The position numbers and the translations under genes are program-made. A stretch of DNA of 64,000 nucleotides from Daejeonia sp002484105 (GTDB lineage Bacteria; Bacteroidota; Bacteroidia; Flavobacteriales; Weeksellaceae), in contig NZ_CP195105.1 in assembly GCF_051175565.1 (NCBI RefSeq), positions 2,728,001 through 2,792,000 on the forward strand. Reading direction: 5' to 3'. Below, one piece after another: positions 35,615 through 44,258 of the stretch (positions within the stretch are counted from its first letter, which is position 1; every line of letters starts with the position of its first letter). Under the pieces are notes generated by a model. The model saw only the letters and a list, made by a program, of their open reading frames with translations. It searched no databases and was not told the DNA's origin.

Positions 35615-36310
35615 ATGTATCAAATAAACGAACAACATTTTGTAAAAAGAGTGGGTTGGCTAAGGGCAGCTGTTTTAGGAGCGAATGATGGATTGCTTTC
35701 TACTACCAGTATTGTTATTGGCGTAGCGGCCGCAGATCCCAGTCGTCATTCCATTATTTTGGCAGCTTTGGCGGGAACTATAGCTGGTGCAATGTCTATG
35801 GCAGCAGGAGAGTACGTTTCGGTAAGCTCACAAGCAGATACTGAACAAGCAGACCTAGAAAGAGAAAAAAAAGAATTAGAAGAAATGCCAGAATTTGAAC
35901 TGCAGGAATTAGCAAAAATATACGAAAGAAGAGGTGTTAGCAAAGAAACAGCGTTTCAAGTTGCAAAAGAGCTTTCGGACCATAATGCTTTGGAAGCCCA
36001 CGCAAAAGACGAGTTGGGTATCAACGAAATTACGGTAGCGAAACCATTTCAGGCAGCGGTGGCATCCTTTTTCTCATTTTTAGCGGGAGCGGCATTGCCG
36101 ATGATTCTGGCGGTTTTTGCCCCAGAAGAAAATATGGTATTTTATCAGTATGGATTTTCGATTATATTCTTGATGATTTTAGGAGCCGTAGCCGCTAAAA
36201 CCGGAGGATCAAACATTGCTAAAGCCGTCATGAGAATTTGTTTCTGGGGAACTGTGGCGATGGCAGTAACCGCAGTAGTTGGGCATTTATTTGGTGTGAA
36301 TGTGAATTAA
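35615..36310 (+). CDS. VIT1/CCC1-family iron/manganese transporter
   Basis: 231 aa with the family start VGWLRAAVLGANDGLLSTTS and SMAAGEYVSVSSQADTEQAD, a central cytoplasmic charged helical segment (about residues 85-140), and three further membrane helices at the end. VIT1/CCC1 proteins move Fe(II) or Mn(II) out of the cytosol. Together with the P-type ATPase 50 bp upstream it suggests divalent transition-metal detoxification. It is the last gene of the metal operon; an IS relic follows. Confidence 0.92.
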   Translation: MYQINEQHFVKRVGWLRAAVLGANDGLLSTTSIVIGVAAADPSRHSIILAALAGTIAGAMSMAAGEYVSVSSQADTEQADLEREKKELEEMPEFELQELAKIYERRGVSKETAFQVAKELSDHNALEAHAKDELGINEITVAKPFQAAVASFFSFLAGAALPMILAVFAPEENMVFYQYGFSIIFLMILGAVAAKTGGSNIAKAVMRICFWGTVAMAVTAVVGHLFGVNVN

Positions 36311-36322
36311 ATATTTTTTAGA

Positions 36323-36537
36323 GTACATCACAAAACCCGTACAACACAGAAATTCAGTTTATTAAATTCTTAAAACAGGATTCTGAGAGGTTATTGCGTT
36401 CACGGTAGCAGTAAATGAAGGCCAGCATGGTGAGCATCATTCGTTTTTCGCGTCTGTCGAGTGGTGGGTATCTTCTATATTGAATCCGCTGGATTTCATG
36501 CCTCTGAAGAGCGTTTTCGATTTGCCAGCGTTCTCTA
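36323..36537 (-). mobile_element. Left-end relic of the IS4-type element
   Basis: Begins with the terminal repeat GTACATCACAAAAC, contains the left 80 bp, the shared deletion junction (cacggtagcagtaaatgaag) and part of the transposase C-terminus (GMKSSGFNIEDTH region), then stops abruptly at about 36537. The right end is absent. It marks the right border of the accessory region. Confidence 0.8.
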
Positions 36538-36663
36538 AATAAAATCGGATGGGGAGACACATTCAATTGGCTGTATAAATTTTACTGGAAAATAATGATT
36601 CTGTATATTTGAAATACTGAAAATTATTTGATCCTGTTTTAATGAATCAATACACAAGGCACA

Positions 36664-37197
36664 ATGAATACCGAAGAAACCACCATAGACAAAATACGCT
36701 TGAGACCGAGGTTTAAAATATACACCGATCTGAGGCCTGCGGAATACGAACAGATGCTGAATGAATATCTGAAAAACCAACAGGAATTTTCCGGGAATAT
36801 CAACCGCGAGATCGCCACCATCCAAGTGAAAACCGAAGACGAACCCTTCTGGAAGCCGAGCCTTACTCTGAGAACAGAAACCGAAAAAGAAAACGCAGAG
36901 CAGCGTACCGCCATCCGTGGGATTTTTGGGCCAAGCTCTTCTGTATGGACGTTTTTTATGTTTCTCTACTTCCTTTTTTCAATCGGGTGGATGGTATTTT
37001 TCACCTTATGGTTTGTTGGCCTGCAGATCAGAAGTGAAGATTTCCACTGGGCGCTGGCCGCTTCATTTGTTATGTTGGGCTGTATGCTGCTCACCTACCT
37101 TGCTTCCAGAATCGGGCAGTCCAAGGCCAAAGAAGAAATGGAAAAGCTAAGGCAGTTTGCCATAGAATCAACTTTGAAGTTCGAAAAAAATCACTGA
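36664..37197 (+). CDS. Hypothetical membrane protein (177 aa)
   Basis: An N-terminal cytoplasmic, charged region of about 95 residues is followed by two membrane helices (WTFFMFLYFLFSIGWMVFF and ALAASFVMLGCMLLTYLA) and a short charged tail. No known domain is recognised. Its last 7 bp overlap the end of the convergent L,D-transpeptidase-like gene. The IS relic lies just upstream, so its promoter region has been altered on that side. Confidence 0.7.
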   Translation: MNTEETTIDKIRLRPRFKIYTDLRPAEYEQMLNEYLKNQQEFSGNINREIATIQVKTEDEPFWKPSLTLRTETEKENAEQRTAIRGIFGPSSSVWTFFMFLYFLFSIGWMVFFTLWFVGLQIRSEDFHWALAASFVMLGCMLLTYLASRIGQSKAKEEMEKLRQFAIESTLKFEKNH

Positions 37198-38153
37198 GTC
37201 TCATTCTGGACAGGTTCGGCAACACCGGGGTTTTGTTGCTGTGCAAGAACATTTTCGCGGTTTTTCTGTTCGTCGAGAATTTTCTGCAGGTAGGGCTGTA
37301 TTTCCTTGTTCAATTGGTCTGATGTGTATTGAGTTGCCTCAGAATTCTGTGAAAGCTGTTTCCAGGGTTTTCTGCCGCCCCAGTTGTAATCTCCAAAGAC
37401 AATCACCGGTGTTCCTTTTGCTATAAGGGTTTTACCATTTTTGTCCAGTATCCATTGATCTCCGAAATCATACATCCACTTGGCATCATCCATCAGCAGG
37501 CGCAGGCACGAATGTGAAGCCGGATGTGCCGGAAGGTCGTACTGGTGCCACCCAATCCCCAGCGTATTCTGAATGTTGAAATTGTAAGGCAACTTCCAGT
37601 GACGGTTGACGGTAGATATTGCAAGTTTTTGTTTCCAGTTGGTAAACATGAGCCCACGTTTGGTCTGTGCAGATTTCTTGCCCATACTTGTCGGTCCCCA
37701 TTTAATAAGGCTGCCCTTCTGATATACTGCATATGCCTGAATAGGATAGGAGAAAATCACAAATTTTTTAACCTCTTTCAGTACAGGCATTTCTGCGGGG
37801 AAAGGGGAATACACAAGGAAATCTTTCTCAAATCTATCCGGAATCATCAACGTATCGGCACGCCAGGCATTTTTCTCATCCAGGCGGTTGAGGGCGAGAA
37901 TTGTGTAACGCTGACTTTCAGAATATTTTTCCCTGAAAGCCGACATTGCAGAGTCTTTCTTATTCTCAGGAAAAATAAATTCCGAATAATTTATTTTTAT
38001 TTTGGGTGGCGCAGGACGATCCCCGGCTCCGGCAGCAGAATCCGAAGTAGTATGCTCTGCTGTGGCATGCTTCCCGGATGATGGGTCTTTGCCACACTGT
38101 ATCAAAATCAGACCGGACAGCAGAAGTGCCGGCATCAGCGTTAATTTTCTCAT
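37191..38153 (-). CDS. L,D-transpeptidase (YkuD domain) lipoprotein
   Basis: Cell-wall or protein cross-linking enzyme of the ErfK/YbiS/YcfS/YnhG type. Start 38153 gives MRKLTLMPALLLSGLILIQC, a lipoprotein signal with Cys 20; the frame extends 13 codons upstream without benefit. The YkuD active site reads HQYDLPAHPASHSCLRL, with Ser-His-Ser-Cys in place of the common Ser-His-Gly-Cys. A proline- and charge-rich linker precedes the domain, and a Q/N-rich tail follows it. It is 41 bp downstream of guaA on the same strand. Confidence 0.85.
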   Translation of the reverse strand: MRKLTLMPALLLSGLILIQCGKDPSSGKHATAEHTTSDSAAGAGDRPAPPKIKINYSEFIFPENKKDSAMSAFREKYSESQRYTILALNRLDEKNAWRADTLMIPDRFEKDFLVYSPFPAEMPVLKEVKKFVIFSYPIQAYAVYQKGSLIKWGPTSMGKKSAQTKRGLMFTNWKQKLAISTVNRHWKLPYNFNIQNTLGIGWHQYDLPAHPASHSCLRLLMDDAKWMYDFGDQWILDKNGKTLIAKGTPVIVFGDYNWGGRKPWKQLSQNSEATQYTSDQLNKEIQPYLQKILDEQKNRENVLAQQQNPGVAEPVQNETQ

Positions 38154-38193
38154 AGTATCCAATCGTCCCGGAAAAGGCAATAATAATACCAAC

Positions 38194-39723
38194 TTATTCC
38201 CATTCTATAGTCGCCGGTGGTTTGCTGGATATATCATATACCACGCGGTTGATGCCTTTTACCTCATTGATAATGCGGGACGATACGGTTTCCAGAAACT
38301 CGTAGGGCAAGCGGCTCCATGTTGCCGTCATAAAATCGAGGGTATTGGCAGAGCGCAGTGCCGCGGTATATTCGTAGGTTCTTTCATCGCCCATAACGCC
38401 TACAGATTTTACGGGAAGAAGGACCACAAAAGCCTGTGACACTTTTTCGTAAAGTTTGTTTTTGTAAAGTTCTTCGATGAAGATGTCATCCGCTTCCTGC
38501 AGGATATGAACTTTTTCGTCATCCACTTCACCCAGAATACGGATGCCCAGTCCCGGACCCGGAAATGGATGTCTGTATACGAGATGATGCGGGATACCGA
38601 GTTCCTCACCTACCCTGCGCACTTCATCTTTAAAGAGCTCACGAAGCGGTTCCAGCAACTGCAGGTGCATCTCTTCCGGAAGTCCGCCCACATTGTGATG
38701 CGATTTGATAACAGCCGAAGGCCCCTTCACCGACTGGCTTTCGATGACGTCTGGATAAATGGTGCCCTGAGCCAGAAAAGAGGCGCCTTCAATGGCGTGA
38801 GATTCTTCATCAAAAACGGCCACAAACTCGTTTCCGATAATTTTGCGTTTCTGTTCCGGATCTGAGATACCTTTCAGTTTGGAAAGGAAACGTTCGGAAG
38901 CATTGACCATTTTGATATTCATACGGAAATGTTCGCCATAGTTTTCCATCACTTTGCGTCCTTCATCTTTGCGAAGAAGTCCCGTATCTACAAAAATACA
39001 GGTCAGCTGGTCGCCGATCGCTTTGTGGATGAGCACTGCAGCAACAGAAGAATCCACGCCTCCCGACAGCCCGAGAATCACTTTCCCGGCCCCCACTTTT
39101 CTGCGGATTTCCGCAACGGTACGGTCAATATAATTGGTGAGTTTCCAGTTTTTTTCTGCCTTGCACACATTGAAAACAAAGTTTTCAATCATTTTTGCAC
39201 CTTCTTCCGTGTGCGACACTTCAGGATGAAACTGAAGGGTAAAGATGTTCCGCGCTTCGTTGGCCATTGCAGCGATAACGTCGGATTTCCCTGAGATTTC
39301 AAAACCTTCAGGAACGGTTTCCACTTCGTCGAAATGACTCATCCAAACAGTAGACTTACGCGGTATGCCAACAAGCAGTGGATTGCTGCGCAACACCTCG
39401 AAAGTTGATTTCCCGTATTCTCCCTTCTCCCCTTTTTTCACTTTTCCACCCAGCAGATGTGCAGTAAGCTGCATTCCATAGCAAATGCCCAGCACCGGAA
39501 TTCCGGAATCGAAAATCGCCCTGTCTACCGTATGGGCATCTTCCGCATTCACAGAACTCGGCCCCCCGGAAAGGATAATCCCTACAGGTTTGCGGCCAAG
39601 AATTTCCTGCAGCGGTGTATTGAACGGCAATACTTCCGAATAAACGCCCAACTCGCGAACCCTGCGCGCAATGAGTTGGTTATATTGTGATCCGAAATCT
39701 AAAATGAGAATTCCGTTGTGCAT
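38194..39723 (-). CDS. guaA: GMP synthase (glutamine-hydrolysing)
   Basis: Converts XMP to GMP in purine synthesis. The N-terminal class I glutamine amidotransferase has LDFGSQYNQLIARRVRE, the nucleophile Cys in GICYGMQL and the His in LQFHPEVSHTE. The ATP pyrophosphatase follows with P-loop GLSGGVDSSVAA, and the C-terminal dimerisation domain ends in PPATIEWE. 509 aa is the normal length. It lies downstream of the purine genes on the same strand, separated from purD by about 400 bp containing a terminator. Confidence 0.97.
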   Translation of the reverse strand: MHNGILILDFGSQYNQLIARRVRELGVYSEVLPFNTPLQEILGRKPVGIILSGGPSSVNAEDAHTVDRAIFDSGIPVLGICYGMQLTAHLLGGKVKKGEKGEYGKSTFEVLRSNPLLVGIPRKSTVWMSHFDEVETVPEGFEISGKSDVIAAMANEARNIFTLQFHPEVSHTEEGAKMIENFVFNVCKAEKNWKLTNYIDRTVAEIRRKVGAGKVILGLSGGVDSSVAAVLIHKAIGDQLTCIFVDTGLLRKDEGRKVMENYGEHFRMNIKMVNASERFLSKLKGISDPEQKRKIIGNEFVAVFDEESHAIEGASFLAQGTIYPDVIESQSVKGPSAVIKSHHNVGGLPEEMHLQLLEPLRELFKDEVRRVGEELGIPHHLVYRHPFPGPGLGIRILGEVDDEKVHILQEADDIFIEELYKNKLYEKVSQAFVVLLPVKSVGVMGDERTYEYTAALRSANTLDFMTATWSRLPYEFLETVSSRIINEVKGINRVVYDISSKPPATIEWE

Positions 39724-39813
39724 ATCTAGTATTGATTTTGAAATTTAAATTTTACTTGTTTCTTTTTTCTTAATTCTTCCTGTTGCATGCATCCTTAATT
39801 TTGTTGAAGGGTG

Positions 39814-39883
39814 CGACTCCGTAGGAGTCGAATTATGGTCATCATTTATTATTTCCATAAAAATTTGACCTCTTCGAGGTCAA
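39814..39883. repeat. Pair of perfect hairpins between guaA and purD
   Basis: CGACTCC-GTA-GGAGTCG (39814-39830) and TTGACCTC-TTC-GAGGTCAA (39865-39883). No T-run follows, so they do not look like terminators; they resemble dispersed intergenic palindromes. Nothing else recognisable lies in the 396-bp gap except the purD terminator at its right end. Confidence 0.7.
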
Positions 39884-40086
39884 CGCCATGATGCTTTCAA
39901 TATAAGAGCATGTTTAAATTTTACGGATTTTTTTTACATTGACTCCGAAAATCATCTTTGAAGAATTTAAACAGGTTCTAAAAATATTTTTTCATATAAT
40001 GATCTCTTTTTTGTAGTCTCTTCCATTAGCCCCGATTAGAGCGCCATCCTTTGCAAAGCAAAAGATACCGCGGGAAACAGTCTTTA

Positions 40087-40112
40087 TAAAAAAAGCCCTG
40101 AAATCTCAGGGC
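40087..40112 (-). terminator. Terminator of purD
   Basis: On the minus strand, stem GCCCTGA / TCAGGGC with a 4-nt loop, followed by a run of T. Confidence 0.85.
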
Positions 40113-40119
40113 ATTCCTG

Positions 40120-41358
40120 TTAAAACTTAGCAATATCTTCGCGGTAATATTCGTAATCGAACTTTACCGGCAGTGCATCTTCGTACACTTTTTTTCTGGC
40201 TTCCTCGTAGGTATCCCCCGTTGCCACAAGATTCAGCACGCGCCCACCGGATGTTACCACACGGTCTGCCTTGTATTTTGCTCCTGCAAGCAGAATCTGG
40301 CTGTGTTTTACCTTTTCAAGTCCGGTAATTTCGTATCCGATATCGAAATTTCCGGGATATCCGCCCGAACACATTACCAGACAAACGGCTTTTTTGTCTG
40401 AGAATTTTAACTCCACATCCTTGCCGTCAATACAGTCGAGGATAACATCCAGAAGACTGTTCTCCAGCAGCGGCAACAGCGACTGTGTTTCCGGATCACC
40501 AAGCCGCATATTGTATTCGAGCAGGTAGGTTCCGTTGGCCGTAATCATCAGTCCGAAGAAGATAAACCCTTTGAAATCCAGCATTTCGTCGTGTAAGCCA
40601 GCCAGTGTCGGCTCCATGATATTCCTGCGGAAATCTTCAAAATGTTCCGGCGTAAATTCCGGGCTTGGCGCCACACTTCCCATACCTCCGGTATTGGGTC
40701 CTTTATCACCGTTTCCCGCTTTTTTATAGTCTTTGGCAGCAATACACGGAAAGAGTTTTTTACCATTGGAAAAAGCAATTACCGAAGCTTCAAAACCTTT
40801 CAGATATTCTTCTACAATAACTTTGATGCCGGCATCTCCGAAAACCCGGTCTATCATGAAAGAATAAAGCGTTGCCCTGGCATCTTCCACATTTTTGCAG
40901 ATCACCACACCTTTACCATTCGCCAGACCACTGGCTTTGATAACAAGCGGATAAGAATGGTTCACGACATAATCCACCGCTTCCTGATAGGCATCAAACA
41001 CCACCGCTTTAGCTGTTTTCACACCGTGTTGCTGCATGAATTTTTTGGAATATGCCTTGCTGCCTTCCAGTTGTGCTGTTCTTTTTTTCGGTCCAAAAAT
41101 TTTAAGTCCGTGTTTGGTAAATTCGTCTACAATACCATCCACCAGCGAAGCTTCCGGACCGACAATTGTAAGATCAATCTTTTCCTTCACGGCAAAATCC
41201 CGCAATGAGGGAATATCCGTTTTCTGAATATTCTTCCCAAGTTTTTCCGTTGTTGCATTGCCACTGGCAAAGAAAAAAGCCTCTATACGGGAATCTGATG
41301 AAAGTTTCTGAGCAATGGCCGACTCGCGTCCACCGTTTCCTATGATTAAAATTTTCAT
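40120..41358 (-). CDS. purD: Phosphoribosylamine-glycine ligase
   Basis: GARS, the second step of de novo purine synthesis (ATP + phosphoribosylamine + glycine). The N-terminal MKILIIGNGGRESAIAQKL, the ATP-grasp region (LVIKASGLANGKGVVIC) and the metal-binding EYNMRLGDPETQ are typical. 412 aa is the normal length. It is 120 bp downstream of purH on the same strand and ends at a strong terminator, so it closes the purine operon. Confidence 0.97.
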   Translation of the reverse strand: MKILIIGNGGRESAIAQKLSSDSRIEAFFFASGNATTEKLGKNIQKTDIPSLRDFAVKEKIDLTIVGPEASLVDGIVDEFTKHGLKIFGPKKRTAQLEGSKAYSKKFMQQHGVKTAKAVVFDAYQEAVDYVVNHSYPLVIKASGLANGKGVVICKNVEDARATLYSFMIDRVFGDAGIKVIVEEYLKGFEASVIAFSNGKKLFPCIAAKDYKKAGNGDKGPNTGGMGSVAPSPEFTPEHFEDFRRNIMEPTLAGLHDEMLDFKGFIFFGLMITANGTYLLEYNMRLGDPETQSLLPLLENSLLDVILDCIDGKDVELKFSDKKAVCLVMCSGGYPGNFDIGYEITGLEKVKHSQILLAGAKYKADRVVTSGGRVLNLVATGDTYEEARKKVYEDALPVKFDYEYYREDIAKF

Positions 41359-41478
41359 ATTTCTTTATTATGATTTGTTAGTGAACAAATTTACATTTTT
41401 GGTCATGTAAAACCAATTCTTTTTTTGCCCCTGCATTTTCTGCAAACCAATAAACCTCACTGACGTTTTGCCTTCAGA

Positions 41479-42996
41479 CTAATGAAGAAAGTGGCGCATT
41501 CCGGTAAACAACATTGGGATTTTATGTTCATTTGCTGCGTCAATAGATTCCTGATCGCGCATGCTTCCACCAGGTTGAATAATGGCTTTGATGCCTTCTT
41601 TTGCACAAAAATCTACAACGTCGCGAAACGGAAAAAATGCATCGGAAGCGAGAATTAAATCGCCCTCAAATTTTTGTTTTGCCCGTTCAATCGCCTGTTC
41701 GGTCGCCCAAATTCTGTTGACTTGTCCACCACCAATTCCCAACGCTTGTGAACCGTTAGAAACGACAATCGCATTCGATTTTACATACTTTACCACACGT
41801 TGCGCAAAAAGCAAAGATTTGTATTGTTCTTCGGTAGGATGATTTTCGGTAACAATTGTAATTTCTTCAGAAAAATCATCGTCAACATCCTGAATCAACA
41901 ATCCGCCATCCACTTTTACCCAAGTTTGTTTATCGGAAACTTGATTTTTGATTTTAATAATTCTTAGATTTTTTTTCTTTTTCAAAATTTCTAAAGCATC
42001 CTCATCAAAATCAGGTGCCATTACAATTTCTAAAAAAGTTTTATTAAGCTCTTCCGCTGTCGCGGCATCTATTTTAAAATTGGCTGCGATAATGCCACCA
42101 AAAATAGAAATTGGATCGCATTCAAAGGTTTTCTTGTAGGTTTCAAAAGGTGTTGAACCAACGGCAACTCCACAAGGTGTAGAATGTTTTACAGCGCAAC
42201 AAGCGAGTTCATTCTTAAATTCATTGACTACTTTCCAACATAAATCCATATCGCGTAGATTGTTAAAGGAAAGTTCTTTTCCGCCCAATTGTTCGAAATC
42301 TTTCATCGCTCCATTTTCTACCGTAGAAACGTAATACGCAGCGGATTGATGTGGATTTTCACCATATCGCAAGTCGGAAACTTTTTTATAGGAAGCATTT
42401 AAATATTGTGGATATTCTTCCTCCAAAAGCATTTTGGAAATGGCTGCATCATAGGCGGAAGTTAAATTGAATACTTTTCCTGCAAGGGTTTTGCGCGTTT
42501 CTACATCGGTATCTCCAAGGGCTAAAATTTCTTTCTGTACAATTTCGTAATCTTCAACATTGGTAATTACGGTAACGGATTTAAAATTCTTCGCTGCCGA
42601 ACGCAACATCGAAGGTCCGCCGATATCGATAAACTCTACTTTTTCATCCAACGAGATTTCTTTATTGGCATTTTCGAAAAACGGATACAAGTTCACCACC
42701 ACCATATCAATCAGTTCAATCTCGTATTCTTGAACGGTTTTCATGTGTTCTTCATTGTCGCGAACCGCAAGAAGTCCACCGTGAACTTTAGGATGAAGGG
42801 TTTTTACTCTGCCATCCAACATTTCGGGAAAGTTGGTGACTTCATCAATTTGAATCGGTTTTAAACCTGCATTCTGAAGATGCTTAAACGTTCCCCCAGT
42901 GGAAATTAATTCGTAGCCCTGATTTTCCAGGAACTGCGCGAATTCTGTGAGTCCGCTTTTGTCGGAAACACTGATTAATGCTCTTCTTTTACTCAT
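41479..42996 (-). CDS. purH: Bifunctional AICAR formyltransferase/IMP cyclohydrolase
   Basis: Last two steps to IMP. The N-terminal cyclohydrolase (MGS-like) domain reads ALISVSDKSGLTEFAQFLEN and DGRVKTLHPKVHGGLL. The C-terminal transformylase domain has YGENPHQSAAYY, CAVKHSTPCGVAVGS and GGGQVNR. 505 aa is typical. Its codon use is more AT-rich than that of purD and guaA, like the neighbouring rraA, purN and purM. Confidence 0.97.
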   Translation of the reverse strand: MSKRRALISVSDKSGLTEFAQFLENQGYELISTGGTFKHLQNAGLKPIQIDEVTNFPEMLDGRVKTLHPKVHGGLLAVRDNEEHMKTVQEYEIELIDMVVVNLYPFFENANKEISLDEKVEFIDIGGPSMLRSAAKNFKSVTVITNVEDYEIVQKEILALGDTDVETRKTLAGKVFNLTSAYDAAISKMLLEEEYPQYLNASYKKVSDLRYGENPHQSAAYYVSTVENGAMKDFEQLGGKELSFNNLRDMDLCWKVVNEFKNELACCAVKHSTPCGVAVGSTPFETYKKTFECDPISIFGGIIAANFKIDAATAEELNKTFLEIVMAPDFDEDALEILKKKKNLRIIKIKNQVSDKQTWVKVDGGLLIQDVDDDFSEEITIVTENHPTEEQYKSLLFAQRVVKYVKSNAIVVSNGSQALGIGGGQVNRIWATEQAIERAKQKFEGDLILASDAFFPFRDVVDFCAKEGIKAIIQPGGSMRDQESIDAANEHKIPMLFTGMRHFLH

Positions 42997-43205
42997 TTTA
43001 TATAGATTTATTCTTTTAATAATTTTAATTTGGTAGGACGATGCCTTATCCTTTGCGAAATTTTCTGTATAATAAAACCAGATTATATCCTATCCTTTGT
43101 TAAAACGTGCCTTTGCCACTTTAATAAAAATCCTACGAGAATCTTTGAATGAGAATGGCTTGTCTTTTCTCTTTTTTCATTTCTCTTGATTCCTGGTTCT
43201 TGGTT

Positions 43206-43691
43206 CTAATAATATTTTTTTGGAGAAACCACAATTCCGTCTTCATCAACATACACAAATTCTCCCGGAACGAAAGTAACGCCGGCAAAATCTACTGCGA
43301 TATTCAAAACGCCTGTCTCTTTTTTACCGCTCTTCACCGGAATTACGTTTAATGCTTTAACGCCTACATCCAAAGTTGAAATTTCCGCAGAATCCCGAAT
43401 ACAACCATTAATGATAACCCCTTCCCAACCGTTTTCGACCGCTAATTTTGCAATATTGTCGCCCATCAACGCACATTTTGTAGAACCTTCACCATCAACA
43501 ACCAGCACTTTCCCTTTTCCATTTTCACCCAACGTTTTGCGAACTAAAGGATTATTTTCCGGACAGTGAATGGTTACGATTTCGCCATGAAACGATTTTC
43601 TTTTTCCAAAATCTTTGAAGCCAATAGGTTCGGCAACAGTAAGTTCTTCTAAATAATGATCACAAAGGTCGGTGGTTGCTACAGTTTTCAT
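43206..43691 (-). CDS. rraA: RraA-family protein
   Basis: RraA-like proteins are trimeric; family members inhibit RNase E or act as 4-hydroxy-4-methyl-2-oxoglutarate aldolases. Family motifs are TTDLCDHYLEEL, the substrate/metal site GDNIAKLAVENGWEGVIING followed by CIRDSAEI, and PGEFVYVDEDGIVV. I chose ATG 43691 (MKTVATTDL). The frame extends upstream to 43769, but those codons are the palindromic repeat and overlap the DUF559 gene. RNase E regulation is unproven in Bacteroidetes, so the role is open. It sits between purH and purN with no obvious purine function. Confidence 0.88.
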   Translation of the reverse strand: MKTVATTDLCDHYLEELTVAEPIGFKDFGKRKSFHGEIVTIHCPENNPLVRKTLGENGKGKVLVVDGEGSTKCALMGDNIAKLAVENGWEGVIINGCIRDSAEISTLDVGVKALNVIPVKSGKKETGVLNIAVDFAGVTFVPGEFVYVDEDGIVVSPKKYY

Positions 43692-43704
43692 CTTTTGAGG
43701 TGTT

Positions 43705-43745
43705 ATTCTCCTCTTTTGAAAGAGGGGTGCCGAAGGCGGGGTGTT
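43705..43745 (+). repeat. Two-stem palindromic repeat, copy 2
   Basis: Stem 1 CTCCTCTTT-TG-AAAGAGGGG (43708-43727), stem 2 GCC-GAA-GGC (43729-43737), then GGGGTG. Its inner edge touches the stop codon of the DUF559 gene. Confidence 0.85.
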
Positions 43746-44169
43746 AGGCAGGATTTGAAAAATGTTCAATGATATAATTTTCCAACTCCTTCATTACATT
43801 TTCGCAGTCGTGCTTTATTCTTGTATCTGATATTCGTACTATTTTCAGATCTAATGATTTTAAAAATTCTTCTCTTTTTTCGTCATATTCCTCATTATCA
43901 TTGTGGCTGCTGCCGTCAATTTCAACAACTAAGCCCAAGGATTTCACATAAAAATCAACAATATAATTTCCGATAATTCTTTGCCGGTCAAAATCAATCC
44001 CATGAAAAGTTCCGTTCCGGACCTGTTTCCAGAAAATAACCTCCGATAATACATATCCCTTTCTTAATGCTCTTGCACGCAAAACAAGTTCTTTATTCTT
44101 GGGAAGAACTTCAATTTTCCTTCTAAAGATTTCAATTCCGTCAATATGGGTTAAATAGCTTTTATTCAT
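43744..44169 (-). CDS. DUF559 endonuclease-like protein
   Basis: DUF559 proteins belong to the PD-(D/E)xK/Vsr-like nuclease group. The 141-aa product shows RARALRKGYVLSEVIFWKQV, the core GIDFDRQRIIGNYIVDFYV, VVEIDGSSHND with the putative catalytic Asp/Glu/His, and KIVRISDTRI. The ATG at 44169 (MNKSYLTHIDG) is preferred over 44196. The gene stands alone between rraA and purN, and copies of the two-stem repeat in inverted orientation lie directly at both ends. That looks like a small inserted unit. No function is established for this family. Confidence 0.8.
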   Translation of the reverse strand: MNKSYLTHIDGIEIFRRKIEVLPKNKELVLRARALRKGYVLSEVIFWKQVRNGTFHGIDFDRQRIIGNYIVDFYVKSLGLVVEIDGSSHNDNEEYDEKREEFLKSLDLKIVRISDTRIKHDCENVMKELENYIIEHFSNPA

Positions 44170-44215
44170 TTGATGACTTGGAATAATTAAAAACATAATT
44201 ATTTCTACATTGCTT

Positions 44216-44258
44216 ACACACCCCGTCCTGCGGACACCCCTCTTTTTAGAGGGGAATT
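44216..44258 (-). repeat. Two-stem palindromic repeat, copy 3 (inverted)
   Basis: On the minus strand, stem 1 is CCCCTCT-AAAA-AGAGGGG and stem 2 is GTCC-GCA-GGAC, followed by GGGGTGTG. The repeat overlaps the last codons and the TAA stop of purN. Confidence 0.85.

Noticed and set aside
43692..43769. Longer N-terminus for RraA
   Set aside because: These codons are the palindromic repeat and overlap the DUF559 gene; the family start is at 43691.
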